From Tachypleus tridentatus (taxonomy: Eukaryota; Arthropoda; Merostomata; Xiphosura; Limulidae): 64,000 bases of DNA. The position numbers and the translations under genes were made by a program. Shown piece after piece: positions 50,570 to 60,608 of this stretch; positions within the stretch are counted from its first letter, which is position 1, and every line of letters starts with the position of its first letter. The DNA is taken from NCBI RefSeq assembly GCF_004210375.1, contig NC_134833.1:22561396-22625395 (forward strand), in the 5' to 3' direction. A model generated the notes under the pieces. That model was not told the DNA's origin, ran no database searches, and saw only the letters and a list, made by a program, of their open reading frames with translations.

Positions 50570-51279
50570 GACCTTATTGAGGTGTTCTTCCATTATAAAG
50601 AAAGTAGTTCCTTACTAATATAACATCTGTTTTAAATATATATATATATTACACTGTGTATCTTAGCAACACATTAATAGTTCACAATAAAATTATGCTT
50701 GTGACATATTATACCGCTTGAGCTTTCGTTTCATATATCAGTTTTTTTCATGTATTGAGCATGTGTCTGATTTTTGTTCAAGTTAAAAGAAAAATACATT
50801 ACATGTTCCAGTCTTCATTTGTTGCCTTTTATTTAGAAAAACAAAGCAATGTTTAGAAAATTCCATTATCATCTTCTTCACTGGTTACAGTTGTGCTCGT
50901 ACGCACTTTATATACACACAGTTTTAGGTTTAGTGACATTATTAAAATGATATTTATAATCTGTAGTCGAGAGACATAATAATATCAAAGGAACTGTATA
51001 CAGATATACACAGCAGTAAACATAGAAGCTGTCCACTAACTGCATATCTGTTTTTTTTTTTCCTTTTTTGAGATTTAAATAAATGGTTTAAAGGTTAATA
51101 GGAAAACAACAAATTTTGGCTTAAATCCACCAGTTGTAACAACAAATATTTCAAAACTTGTGCTGAGGTAATTGCAAAAGTCGTTTCCTTAGCTACGTTT
51201 CTTCTATTCCTGTATAGATAGGTGATTATTGTCTTTACTGTGATTTCTATTCGGTTGTCCGTGTGTGGCTAATAGATAA
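50570..51279. other. AT-rich stretch, nothing recognised
   Basis: It contains an (AT)n run near 50640 and a T-run near 51050 but no gene, SINE or inverted repeat that could be supported. Confidence 0.5.
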
Positions 51280-51955
51280 GTGTTTTTAGTTGCTTCACTA
51301 TAGTTACATTTATTTCTCTCCGTATAACTCAAGGACAACTGTTTTTAGTTGCTTTTATATCGTGTATAGTTAAGTAACAATTGTATTTAGTTACTTTTAG
51401 TTTAGTATCCCAGTAAAGCTAAGTGACAACTACTGTCCTTTTGACAACTTACTTTACTGTCCTGTATAGCTAAGTGACAACTGTTAGTTACTTTACTTTA
51501 CTGTCCTGTATAAGCTTTACTGTCCTTTACTGTTCTGTATAGCTAAGTGACAACTATTTTAGTTACTTTACTGTTCTGCATAGCTAAGTGACAACTGTTT
51601 TAGTTATTTTACTGTCCTGTATAGCTAAGTGACAACTATTTTTAGTTACTTTACTGTTCTGTATAGCTAAGTGACAACTATTTTAGTTACTTTACTGTTC
51701 TGTATAGCTAAGTGACAAGATTTTTAGTTACTTTACTGTCCTGTATAGCTAAGTGACAACTGTTGTTAGTTACTTTACTGTTCTTAACTAAGTGACAACT
51801 ATTTTTAGTTACTTTACTGTTCTGCATAGCTAAGTGACAACTGTTTTAGTTACTTTACTGTCCTGTATAGCTAAGTGACAACTGTTTTTTACTTTACTTT
51901 ACTGTTCTGTATAGCTAAGTGACAACTGTTTTAAGTTGCTTTACTGTTCCTGTCC
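51280..51955. repeat. Minisatellite, unit about 42 bp
   Basis: Cores TTACTTTACTGTTCTGTATA and GCTAAGTGACAACTGTTTT repeat about 12 times from 51406 to 51955, with length variants (one unit shortened to GTTCTTAACTAAGTG). More diverged units are recognisable from about 51280. The left edge is gradual and the right edge fairly sharp. Confidence 0.92.
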
Positions 51956-52135
51956 AAAACAGGAAGTTTCAGTGCATTATCACTTCCAGCGGGTCTATAA
52001 CGTTTTCAGTTTCCATGACGAAGTAACTATCCCATTCTAAACGGTGTTCCCCTGGTGGTTATAACACATCACGGTGTTCCCCTTTTTCTCTCCTATTAAA
52101 GCACTGTTGGATTAGAATCGCTTATTAATCGCCAC

Positions 52136-52242
52136 CTAGCGGCTCAGTGATAAGTCTGACGGCTAATAACATTAAAGTCAAATTTATTGGTGGGTGCATC
52201 CCCGATAACCCATTGTGTAGTTTCGTGTTTAATAAAGAAATA
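52136..52242 (+). repeat. SINE family 2 (diverged)
   Basis: CTAGCGGCTCAGTGATAAGT, GACGGCTAATAACATTAAAG, TGGTGGGTGCATCCCC and CATTGTGTAGTTTCGTG keep the family-2 layout. The open frame at 52147-52401 overlaps it and is not supported as a gene. Confidence 0.4.
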
Positions 52243-52469
52243 TATTTAGCTACAACTTACGTCTTACCTTTCCATCAAACTTTATCAAAGATCGTATCAG
52301 ATAATCGCTCTGACGCAGTGTGTGAGAATGACGTATACAGCTTAAGTTTTTCTTATTCACTTATACTGTTCTCAGTAACAACAAAACAATGTTCTCTGTA
52401 AAGCTAGCAGTCGAACACAAGCTAAGAGGAAAAGGAAATACATAATCTGACTGTGCGCAGTTTATTCAT

Positions 52470-53032
52470 TTCTTTTATTGGCTGCGCAAGTCGAGAAGCA
52501 CACGCACGTGTACAAAACGTTCCCTTTTCTTACAAGGTGAGGGCTTGGCCTCCTCGAGAAAGAGATGGAAGTGCGTCTTCGCTTGGAAAATTGATAACAG
52601 GGGGCGGTTTTGTATGATTTAGTTAGTTGATGACTAAATTCTGGTCTTAGAGCAGTGTGAGTTGTAAAACTGGTATCAGTGGACTGTGTGTTTAAAACGC
52701 AGAGGAAAACAGAGGAAAGCGATTCGTCCTATTAAGTTTGTCATTAATGGTGTTAGCTGATTGAGGTTAGAGTGGTGCCTGGAACAAAGCAATTCCTGAA
52801 TTAATTCACCTGTGTGTAACAGGTTACTCAACTATTCAGGTTAAGGTTTTCGAAATACTCAGTAATTTGGGTAACTAGGCAATCTTCAATTGAGAGGAGA
52901 GATTCGTACATGGAGAAACAGTGAAAAGGTTCGTGTAGAAGGCTGTCGATATTAAAGTGAAGCTCTGATCGTGTAACTTATATCACATTTGGAAGTTTCG
53001 TGATCCGTTTTATGTAACTTCTTCAAAATAAA
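52470..53032 (+). promoter_or_regulatory. Possible promoter and 5' non-coding exon
   Basis: This stretch lacks SINE sequence and is richer in GC than its surroundings. It holds a reverse CCAAT motif (TTATTGGCTG near 52477), a GC-box-like GGGGGCGG near 52602, and ends in a strong splice donor (CAAAATAAA then GTAAGT at 53033). The first coding exon of the downstream clip protease has only two bases between its acceptor and the ATG, so a non-coding exon must lie further upstream. This is one candidate about 2.9 kb away. It is inference only; no transcript evidence is available. Confidence 0.22.
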
Positions 53033-53230
53033 GTAAGTCTCGTAGTTTTATGTTGTTTCTTTGTAAAATTAGACGAATATTAACAAAATTTGGGTGTTTA
53101 GCTCTAACGATTTGATTATGATTTTGTAACCTAATCCATCACGCGTAATTAAACCACATGAGAGGAGTCAATTTGTGTTTGTTTAGATTGATCAGTTTGG
53201 AAACTGGCGAAAAGTAAATCATCAACATTG

Positions 53231-53315
53231 ATTTCAGAATTTTGCACAAATCCTTACACACGACTATCTGCGCATAGCCGTCCCTCATCATGATCTGACA
53301 GACAAGAGAGAAGAT
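53231..53315 (-). repeat. SINE family 1 tail (reverse, diverged)
   Basis: TCAGAATTTTGCACAAATCC, ACTATCTGCGC, AGCCGTCCCTCATCATGATC and GACAAGAGAGAAG match the 3' end of family 1 in reverse. The rest of the element is missing. Confidence 0.55.
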
Positions 53316-53373
53316 TTTGATTATTGTTAATTATAAAACTACATAATGGACCATCTGTGCTAATCTGGTTTGG

Positions 53374-53456
53374 AATATATATGTAAAAATGTCTCGTTTG
53401 GGTTGAGAAATCTTTTCACGTACTCAACCCAGACGAGCCGTTTTACATATATATTC
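53374..53456. repeat. Palindromic mini-element, 33-bp stem
   Basis: Arms AATATATATGTAAAAATGTC-TCGTTTGGGTTGAG and the inverted CTCAACCCAGACGAGCCG-TTTTACATATATATT are complementary over about 33 bp, with a loop of about 16 bases (AAATCTTTTCACGTA). This is typical of a very short hairpin MITE. No coding content is present. Confidence 0.8.
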
Positions 53457-54340
53457 TCTACAAGTGGGTTTTACATCACTGATCTCGCTTTGGGTATAGA
53501 CTATTAACTTTACTAGTATAAAAGCCTAACTAACAAACTTGGTTCCTTCAATATGCATTTGCAACTTTGCAGCCCATAAATAAACATAATAAAGAATCTT
53601 CTAACTTCAGAAAACCAAAGTCTCTCCTGAGCAATATCTGCTTTATATAAACGTGTTTCTTAGTAACATGAACCTTTGTCTCAGCATCCACTGGTCACAG
53701 TTATTGTGTTTTCACACCAACTGCATTATTACAATTGTTCCCTTAAACACTTCTCTTCATACCAAACAACAAATTCATTTCACTCTATGTTAAATAAATC
53801 ATAGGTATAAAAAAAATCATTCCTTCATAGGCTTTTATAAGGCAGAAAAAGTAAAGAAATTTAAGAGCTATTTACACCTATGTTAGCGATAAATTCAACT
53901 AAAATTAGAGCAGGCAATCAAAGAAAGAATTATTGTACGAGGGAAAGTGGAACTGGATTCGTATAGCTCACCGAATTCGAACGTAATCGACTGACTAGCT
54001 GACCGATATTCGGTTTTTATGATCCTGACAAGCCTTCAGAGTCTCCGCTGAGTCATTGGGGCGGGAAATGGCTAGAGGGAAAGAAATTACTTAACAACTT
54101 TCCATGGCCAAGTATGGGCTGCTATCGGAAGGTCAAAGAGTTAGAATTGATAGTTACGTGCCCACGGCTCTAAAGTGCAGAACCAGCCGTTTCAGCAAAG
54201 AGTTGTGAACTATAGGATAAGATAAGTTAGGCTAAGTCCAGCCCGGTAGTTAAACGTGCTGTTGTAAACGATCTGTGAAACAACTGCTGAGAAGAAAATA
54301 ATTATAATTAGCAATTCGCGTAACTTAATGAATTAGATTA
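53457..54340. other. Intergenic or intron, nothing recognised
   Basis: Ordinary AT-rich sequence. No open frame of note and no repeat shared with the rest of the window could be supported. Confidence 0.45.
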
Positions 54341-54578
54341 GGTTTGTTTGGTTTGAATTTCGCGCAAAGCTACATGAGGCCTATTTGCGCTAGCCGTCCT
54401 TAATTTAGCAGTGTAAGACTAGAGAGAAGTAAGCCAACCCTTGGGCTACTCTTTTACCAACGAATAGTGGGATTGACCGTGACATTATAACGCCCACTCG
54501 GCTGAAAGGGCGAACATGTGTGATGCAAGGGAGATTTGAACCCGCAACCCTTGGATTACGACTCGAGTGCCTTAACCA
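54341..54578 (-). repeat. SINE family 1 dimer, first unit (reverse)
   Basis: It runs from GGTTTGTTTGGTTTGAATTT to CGAGTGCCTTAACCA, with an internal deletion of about 25 bp after AGACTAGAGAGAAG. It stops inside the tRNA-like head, where a second copy begins at once. Confidence 0.88.
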
Positions 54579-54826
54579 AGCTACTCGAGAGCTATCTGTG
54601 CTAGCCGTCCCTAATTTAGCAGTGTAAGACTAGAGGAAAGGCAGCTAGTCATCACCACCCACCGCCATCTCTTGGGCTACTCTTTTACCAACGAATATTG
54701 GGATTGACCGTCACATTATAACGCCCCCACGACTGAAAGGGAGAGCATATTTGGCGTGACGTGGATTCGAAACCGCGACCCTCATATTACGAGTCGAACG
54801 TTTAAACGACCTGGCCATGCCAGGTC
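54579..54826 (-). repeat. SINE family 1 dimer, second unit (reverse)
   Basis: It begins at AGCTACTCGAGAGCTATCTG without the T-rich end and runs to CTGGCCATGCCAGG. It joins the first unit head to tail with no spacer, as in a recombination product or a template-switch dimer. Confidence 0.9.
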
Positions 54827-54964
54827 TTGGTTTTCTTAAATGGAAGTGAACAATGCGCAAAATCACCGAAACAGGTGTTTTCTGTTACCGTAAAAAAAAT
54901 CATAAAATAATAATTAAGTAATACATAAATGTCCACGATTAACGTAGAATAAAGTATACTACAG

Positions 54965-55103
54965 AGTAAAAGAGTAGCCCAAGAGTTGGCGGTGGGTGGT
55001 GATGACTAGCTGCCTTCCCTTTAGTCTTAAACTGCAAGTTGAGAGACGGATAGCGCAGGTAACCTTCGTATAGCTTTGCGCAAATTCAAAAAACAAACAA
55101 AAA
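54965..55103 (+). repeat. SINE family 1, 5'-truncated
   Basis: It starts at AGTAAAAGAGTAGCCCAAGA in the body and runs to TTTGCGCAAATTC, then AAAAAACAAACAAAA. The tRNA-like head is missing. It points opposite to the dimer 140 bp to its left. Confidence 0.88.
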
Positions 55104-55899
55104 TTATAAGTAGGTGGCGCTCTCTATCCACCTGGTTTGGAATTATAGCTATGATGATTAAAATGATATGGTCGGCGTTACTTGATGTAGCTGACAGATG
55201 AATAAACTTACATGAATTATCTATAATTTTGACTCCGTTTCACTTCACCATATGGTGGCATAAAATAATTTAGCTTTGTGAATAATGTTATAACGTTTCG
55301 TCGAATTCATTATTCGATTTTATACAGTGGATCAACTGTATAACGACATTATAAAAACGTCACCATTACAAGAGGCCTAATGGCATTTCTTTGGTTTACT
55401 AAGCCAAGCTGTGCTGATGAGCCTTGAATAGACAAAAACTACAGTGAACAGCAGTGGGTATGGCCAATCAAAAGAATGCAATAGGCCTCTACGTCACAGA
55501 TTCTCTTTTTAATTTTACCTTTGGTGGAAAAAAAGAAAATAAAAGAAATCTTTAAAATCTGTATAACAATTATGTAACTGTGAAACTAACATGTTTATAT
55601 CAACTAGTTTCACACCTACTTCTGTGCAAAAGCTTTCTATTATTGTTAATCGAAGATACGTCATTTTTAATGTACTCGTAAATGTGAATTACAGGAATAG
55701 GTTTATTAAAAGATCATTTTTTTTCGTCTGTTAACAATCGTCAGGCAAGCTCGAAGACAACTCGTCGCAGTAACTGCAAACTATTAAAGCACTTTAGCGC
55801 CATCTGTACAATTCTTTCTATTTATTTTTGTGTAAAAAATAGTTAAATGCAAATTTTTTTAACTACTTATTCCATTAGCTAACACTTTTCTTTTGACAG
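55104..55899. other. Upstream flank or intron of the clip protease gene
   Basis: No repeat or gene is recognised. The last bases are a pyrimidine-rich tract and acceptor (ACACTTTTCTTTTGACAG) for the exon that starts at 55900, so at least the right-hand part is intron. Confidence 0.5.
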
Positions 55900-55901
55900 T
55901 T

Positions 55902-58359
55902 ATGAAAGCATATTACTTAGTTTTACTGCTGCTTCTTCCATATTCTGTGACTGGAGGCGACGGAGACGAACAGTTTCGTGTTAAAAGACAAGGTAAGTTT
56001 ATTTACGAACATTATTATAGAACTGGAATTTATTCTTTTAGTAAGCGATTTGCTGGGTACGTGGATTTATTTTATCATAATTGTGTGTTTGTAATTTTAG
56101 CGTAAAGCTCCAACACAGTAGGTTATCTGCTATATATCTTCCCGAAGATCTAACCCTAATTTTAACGTTATAAACCCTAAAGCATAGAGTTTTAGGCTTG
56201 GTGATTAAAGCAATTGACTCGCAATCTAGGGATCATGGGTTCTATTCCCAGACACCAAACATGCTCACCATTTCAGTCGTGAGGTCATTATAATGTAACA
56301 GTCAATTGACCCATTGGTTGGTAAAAGCATAGCCCAAGAGTTGGCGGAATGTTTATTAGCCACCTTTCCTTTAGACTTCCACAGCTAAATTAGGCATGGA
56401 TAGTGCAGATAATCCTCGTGTAGCTTTGCGAGAAATTCAAAATAAACCCAACCGTACAAATAGGGTTTGAATTTTATATTCAACCACACTTCAACACTTG
56501 ACAAATAAAACACCTGAAACTATTTGAAAAGTTATAAGCCATTCACTGCCACTTGTTGCCTTTTTCCAAGCTAGAGTGACGCCATTTTTGTTAATTTTTA
56601 TTTTTAAATACATTTACTTTTATCTTTGGTTCATGTTGGCCTGATTTGCATTGCAGGTTTTATTTAGAAATTAGTTTCTCGTTGACTCATGACGAACATT
56701 ATAATTAACTTGCGTGCAGAAATGGTTCTGACACTGCTGGCCAAAATCTTAAGGCTAAATATTATAAAAAAAAATACATGCATTTTGCGTTGATAGACTC
56801 AACCACTTATTTGAGTAGAGCTTCAAAAGATAAAAATAAGAAAGGGGAAAATAAAAATAAAAAATAAAAAATTAGCATTTAATAGCGAAAATGTGAATAT
56901 TATGAAATTAGCCTAAATACTAGCTGGTCAGAAGTTTAAGACCATGCCAAAAAGAAGTCCTAAACAGGGTAAGAAATGCCCAACAAGAAGTTTCAGTAGT
57001 GAGTTGCACGGCCGTCATTGCGAATAACCGCAAACATTTATAACATTCATCAGACACAGAAAGTCCAGAAATTTCATGATATTGAGTAAAGTTATGTTTT
57101 TTCCATTCAATGTAAAGAATTAACTAGAAACATTGGATTAGATCACTCATTTTATATGCAAGATACAGAGGGACAACCAGCAATAATCTCTTGGATTAAC
57201 TAGAAAAACAACATCCTGATTATGTTTAAATATCTGTGTGTGGATCGTGTGTTTTAGGAACTATGTGAAAACAAAGTCGTGACTTCACGAGCACTTTGGT
57301 GCACGTGTGTGTTTTAAAAATGTGTTTACAGGGTATAAACATCATCGGTAATTCTAGGTAATGTGTGGAAAATGATAGACATCCTAAAATAACGAACTAA
57401 AAATGTTTATCTTTTATCTCGATTTTAGGTTTTCGTCTAAATTTAGGGTCTCGTTCGCTACTTTCAGGGTTATCAGATGTCTTGGGACAGTTTGCCAAAC
57501 CTAAGCAAAATGATAAGTTCTCAGAAACGGCTACAGAGTTACCTGACTATGATTACAGTGAATATAGAAATGACTACGAGGAAGAAACGTCAGATTCAAC
57601 GAATAAAACGTTGCAGGATGTTGTTCAACAGTTGATCAAGGTAGCGCGTGGCGTGTATCCCATCCCTTCGGGCAGATCAGCCCTTGTCAATCTTAACGCT
57701 CATCCCAGCGAGAGGTTTCAGTTTTGTAGGACCCCCCAAGAACGAACCCGGTCACTGCCGCTACATTCAACATTGTCTCTTACCGGAATTTGTCACAGAC
57801 TTTTCTAAGTTTGTGAGTTACGTTTGTTTTATCAACAGTCGTTATGTGGGTGCTTGTTGCCCAGATGACCACCCAGCAGAGAACATTCCGGCAGCTTTAA
57901 CCACAACCACAACCACAATACCGGAAGTTCATCCTCCAATACAAGATCAACAAGACAAACCATTTCGGCCACACAGACCGGAGAGACCAAATAGAAGACC
58001 GGGGCGTCCTAACAGAAGACCAGGAAAACCCTTCCAGCCAGGACGTCCAAACAGACCAGGAAGACCCTTTCAGCCAGGACGTCCAAACAGACCAGGAAGG
58101 CCCTTTCAGCCAGGACGTCCAAACAGACCAGGAAGACCCTTCCGGCCAGGACGTCCAAATAGACCAGGAAGACCTTTCCGGCCAGGACGTCCAAACAGAC
58201 CAGGACGACCATTTCGTCCAAATGGAACTGAAAGACCTTATGAACCAGAAGAACCTGAACCAACTCCTGAACCTACGCTGCCTCCTACAACTACGCCAAA
58301 ACCCACACAGCCTCCTCCACCACCTTCACCAGAGACGTCTAATTCACCTTACGAAGAAG
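55902..58359 (+). CDS. Secreted clip-domain serine protease, first two coding exons
   Basis: Exon 1 follows an acceptor at 55898-55899. ATG 55902 opens a signal peptide (MKAYYLVLLLLLPYSVTG), then an acidic stretch and a basic RVKRQ. It ends at 55992 before GTAAGT (phase 1). Exon 2 starts at 57429 after TTTTAG and runs to 58359 before GTTTAT. It encodes GFRLNLGSRSLL, an acidic Asp/Glu/Tyr-rich segment (TELPDYDYSEYRNDYEEE), then a clip domain. The first clip cysteine (FQFCRTP, 57725-57727) is in one frame; the other five (GHCRYIQHC, YVCFI, GACCPDD) are in another. A run of six C at 57732-57737 lies between them, and one base fewer makes the frames continuous. Next come a Thr run, a basic Pro/Arg repeat linker and an acidic Pro/Thr/Glu-rich tail. 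Family knowledge: clip proteases are secreted zymogens of clotting, Toll and melanization cascades, with the catalytic domain last. That domain is not found before 64000 and should lie downstream. A shorter alternative exon 2 could begin after CTTTCAG near 57467. The intron holds a SINE and a transposon fragment. Confidence 0.82.
56191..56448 (+). repeat. tRNA-derived SINE, family 1 (in protease intron)
   Basis: A diverged forward copy: GGTGATTAAAGCAATTGACT, a weakened B box GGGTTCTATTCCC, CCAAACATGCTCACC, AGCCCAAGAGTTGGCGG, and GTAGCTTTGCGAGAAATTC. Part of the GGGTGGTGATGACTAG segment is lost. It lies inside the first coding intron of the clip protease. Confidence 0.88.
56767..57038 (-). mobile_element. 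Tc1-type transposon fragment (reverse)
   Basis: The reverse complement of about 5304-5570, with only scattered differences. It contains the inverted repeat core CTAGCTGGTCAGAAGTTTAA and the last codons of the transposase (AVIRN, then the stop region). Similarity extends about 135 bp outside the inverted repeat (CATTTTGCGTTGATAGACTC) and ends sharply near 57038 within the transposase coding region. It lies in the intron of the clip protease. Confidence 0.85.
57979..58212 (+). repeat. 36-bp coding minisatellite (Pro/Arg linker)
   Basis: Inside exon 2 of the clip protease, a 36-bp unit (CCAGGACGTCCAAACAGACC then AGGAAGACCCTTTCAG) recurs about five times, encoding the 12-residue PGRPNRPGRPFQ, with FR in place of FQ in later units. 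The linker is rich in Arg and Pro, has no acidic residue over about 70 residues, and keeps the frame throughout. The repeat differs at third positions (AAC/AAT, CCC/CCT), suggesting it is maintained under selection rather than freshly amplified. The open frame on the reverse strand here is a shadow. Confidence 0.92.
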
Positions 58360-58591
58360 GTTTATTTTTATTTTCAAGAGTTATTTATTTATTTTAAAGT
58401 AATTTGGTGTAGAGATGACTTTGTAAACCGTTGAGGATGACATATGTGTTATTATTATTTACAAAATGAGGTTTCCGATGTGAGAAAGATTTAATTATTT
58501 TCTTCAGAATATTGCTCATTTAAAAACACATTAAATCTTAACATATTTTACAACAATAGGGAATCCTCAATAGCCGCGGCTCTAAATATTG

Positions 58592-58995
58592 GGTTGAGGA
58601 ATAATTCGTGAGTGTTTTTTCAAGTTAACGAAATATATTCATAAATGAAACGCTTTCGCAAAATATTTCATGTCATTTGGTAGATAATTTTTTGCTCTAA
58701 TAGATGGTGTGTTTGATTTTCATATGTCTTTAATTTTTGCTTTCATTTTCAGCTCATTAAATGGAATGTCAAGTGGACAAAATCGAGCATTTTCGACACC
58801 ATCTGCTTTTCGCATTTCATTTCTTGCAATTTCATTTAAAACAATGCATACTATATACCTAGGTATTACATGAAATAAAGTGTCATAATAAATGTTTTGG
58901 GTGCAATGTGTTCATACATTGAAGTATTGTACAGTCTTGCATGTAATGCTTGAATGAAATTATTTCAAAACGCTCACGAATTATTCCTCAACCTT
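58592..58995. mobile_element. TIR element (MITE), about 400 bp
   Basis: Ends GGTTGAGGAATAATTCGTGA and the inverted TCACGAATTATTCCTCAACC bound about 400 bp with no long open frame. The outer flanks read TATTG and TTATA, so a TA target duplication of Tc1/mariner type is possible but not certain. It lies just past the splice donor of clip protease exon 2, so inside its next intron. Confidence 0.8.
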
Positions 58996-59050
58996 ATAGA
59001 TCTCAATTAGATCACGAGACGAATTTACGAACTAAACGTTTGTTTATTTG

Positions 59051-59140
59051 TAAGTAAGCACAAAACTATTATTTGTGCTCTGTCCACCATGGCTATCGAA
59101 ACCCGGTTTCTAGGTGTGTCATTAGCTGGGCTGGGGCTGT
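59051..59140 (-). repeat. SINE family 2 (reverse)
   Basis: AAGCACAAAACTATTATTTG, TGCTCTGTCCACCATGGC, TATCGAAACCCGGTTTCTAG and AGCTGGGCTGGGGCTGTAAA are the reverse of the family-2 tail, body, B box and head. Confidence 0.55.
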
Positions 59141-59549
59141 AAAGTTTGCATGTGAGAAAACACAACAAATAATTCAGAGACATTCTACGAACCGTGCCTA
59201 AAAGTCAATAGTATATAATGAATTTAGAAATGATGAATTTATTTTTATCTTTAACGAAAGAAAATAAATGATTCATAAGTAGAATGGAAAATGACAATAT
59301 ATGATGTTTATATTGTAACTGTACTGTAAGGAGTTTCTTATATATAGCTTTGTTGTCCAGGGCATGAGCCAGATCAGAGGATGACAGCTATGCAATCTGT
59401 TTCATCTGATCACACGTGAACGCTCACACTCAATAGGCAGACTCATCACTAAATGTTAACACTTCACCATACTCACGTTTAAACAGTGGAGCGTAACGGA
59501 TCAAATGCGAACTTTCACATTAAGTACGCGCACTAGCCGATAATTCTTT
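59141..59549. other. Intron sequence, nothing recognised
   Basis: AT-rich sequence between a family 2 SINE and a family 1 SINE. No protease exon or other feature is seen. Confidence 0.4.
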
Positions 59550-59563
59550 GCCATTAAAAGGTA

Positions 59564-59845
59564 GGCTCGGCATGGCCAAGCGTGTTGAGGCGTGCGTCTC
59601 GTGATCTGAGGGTCGCGGGTTCGCATCCCGGTCGCGCCAAACATGCTCGCCCTTTCAGCCGTGGGGGCGTTATAATGTGACGGTCAATCCCACTATTCGT
59701 TGGTAAAAGAGTAGCCCAAGAGTTGGCGGTGGGTGGTGATGACTAGCTGTCTTCCCTCTAGTCTTACACTACTAAATTAGGGACGGCTAGCACAGATAGC
59801 CCTCGAGTGGCTTTGTGCGAAATTCAAAAACAAACAAACAAACAA
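59564..59845 (+). repeat. tRNA-derived SINE, family 1, with target duplication
   Basis: One of the best copies: GGCTCGGCATGGCCAAGCG (A-box region), GGGTTCGCATCCC (B box), intact body and a CAAACAAACAAACAA tail. It is flanked by GCCAT-T/A-AAAAGGTA at 59550-59563 and 59846-59859, a 14-bp target-site duplication with one mismatch. Clean ends and low divergence suggest a fairly recent insertion. Confidence 0.95.
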
Positions 59846-59859
59846 GCCATAAAAAGGTA

Positions 59860-60499
59860 CTTTTGTGTTATGTTTGAGTTTTTGGAAATCACTGGATTCT
59901 CTGATGACTGAGATTTGTCCGCTGTAGTCGAACTAATCCGAATTATCTATAAAATTAAAAGAAATAGTTCTACAAATAAACGATAGGCGTCATGAGCTAA
60001 TTAATTTATTTTGCCCCAACGCATAAGACAAGTTCAGCTGACCTCGATATTTTAATTCAACAATGGCATAAGTTTATTATCACATACAAAATTATTTTCT
60101 TTGTTCAGGTAAATACCACAATAACTGTATAATTCTAGGTACCACATAACTTGTATAAACATTCAAATAATAAATTAATATCAGAATTATATTCACTACT
60201 TGATTTTATGGGGCTTTTAAATCTTAAACCTATTAAAGGCAATTTTAAATGTATTTACTGAATGACTAGATATTGAACGTTTAACGGTGAGCAGTGCGTG
60301 TTTTTGCATTTTCAAATGATTTTGTATTATAGGTTTTCTCGACAGCTAAGCAGTGAAGAGCATGCACTTCATTCTCCCACTTCTTGTTTTTCTTTAAACT
60401 TATTTAATTATTTAAAGTTTCCTTAACTGTAGCTTCTTTAGGCTGTGCTCTAACCCTAAAATAAAAGAAAATGGCTCGGAGAAGAGTTGGTAAAATTAT
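59860..60499. other. Intron or intergenic, nothing recognised
   Basis: AT-rich sequence. I looked for the activation-site and His-box exons expected of the clip protease and found none. Confidence 0.4.
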
Positions 60500-60608
60500 C
60501 TCCAGCTGGCTAAGTTTACAGACTTACAATACTAAAACCGGGGTTCGATTTCCACCCAGTGGACACAGTAGATAGCCCTTACGAATTTGCTATAAAACGA
60601 ACAAATAG
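60500..60608 (+). repeat. SINE family 2
   Basis: TCCAGCTGGCTAAGTTTACA, GACTTACAATACTAAAACCG, GGGTTCGATTTCC, CCCAGTGGACACAGTAGATA, then GCCCTTACGAATTTGCTATA, in family-2 order with an A-rich end. Confidence 0.65.

Noticed and set aside
58009-58434. Reverse-strand frame and second plus frame over the Pro/Arg linker
   Set aside because: Both are shadows of the repeat-coding exon. Codon use and the flanking clip domain fix the true frame.
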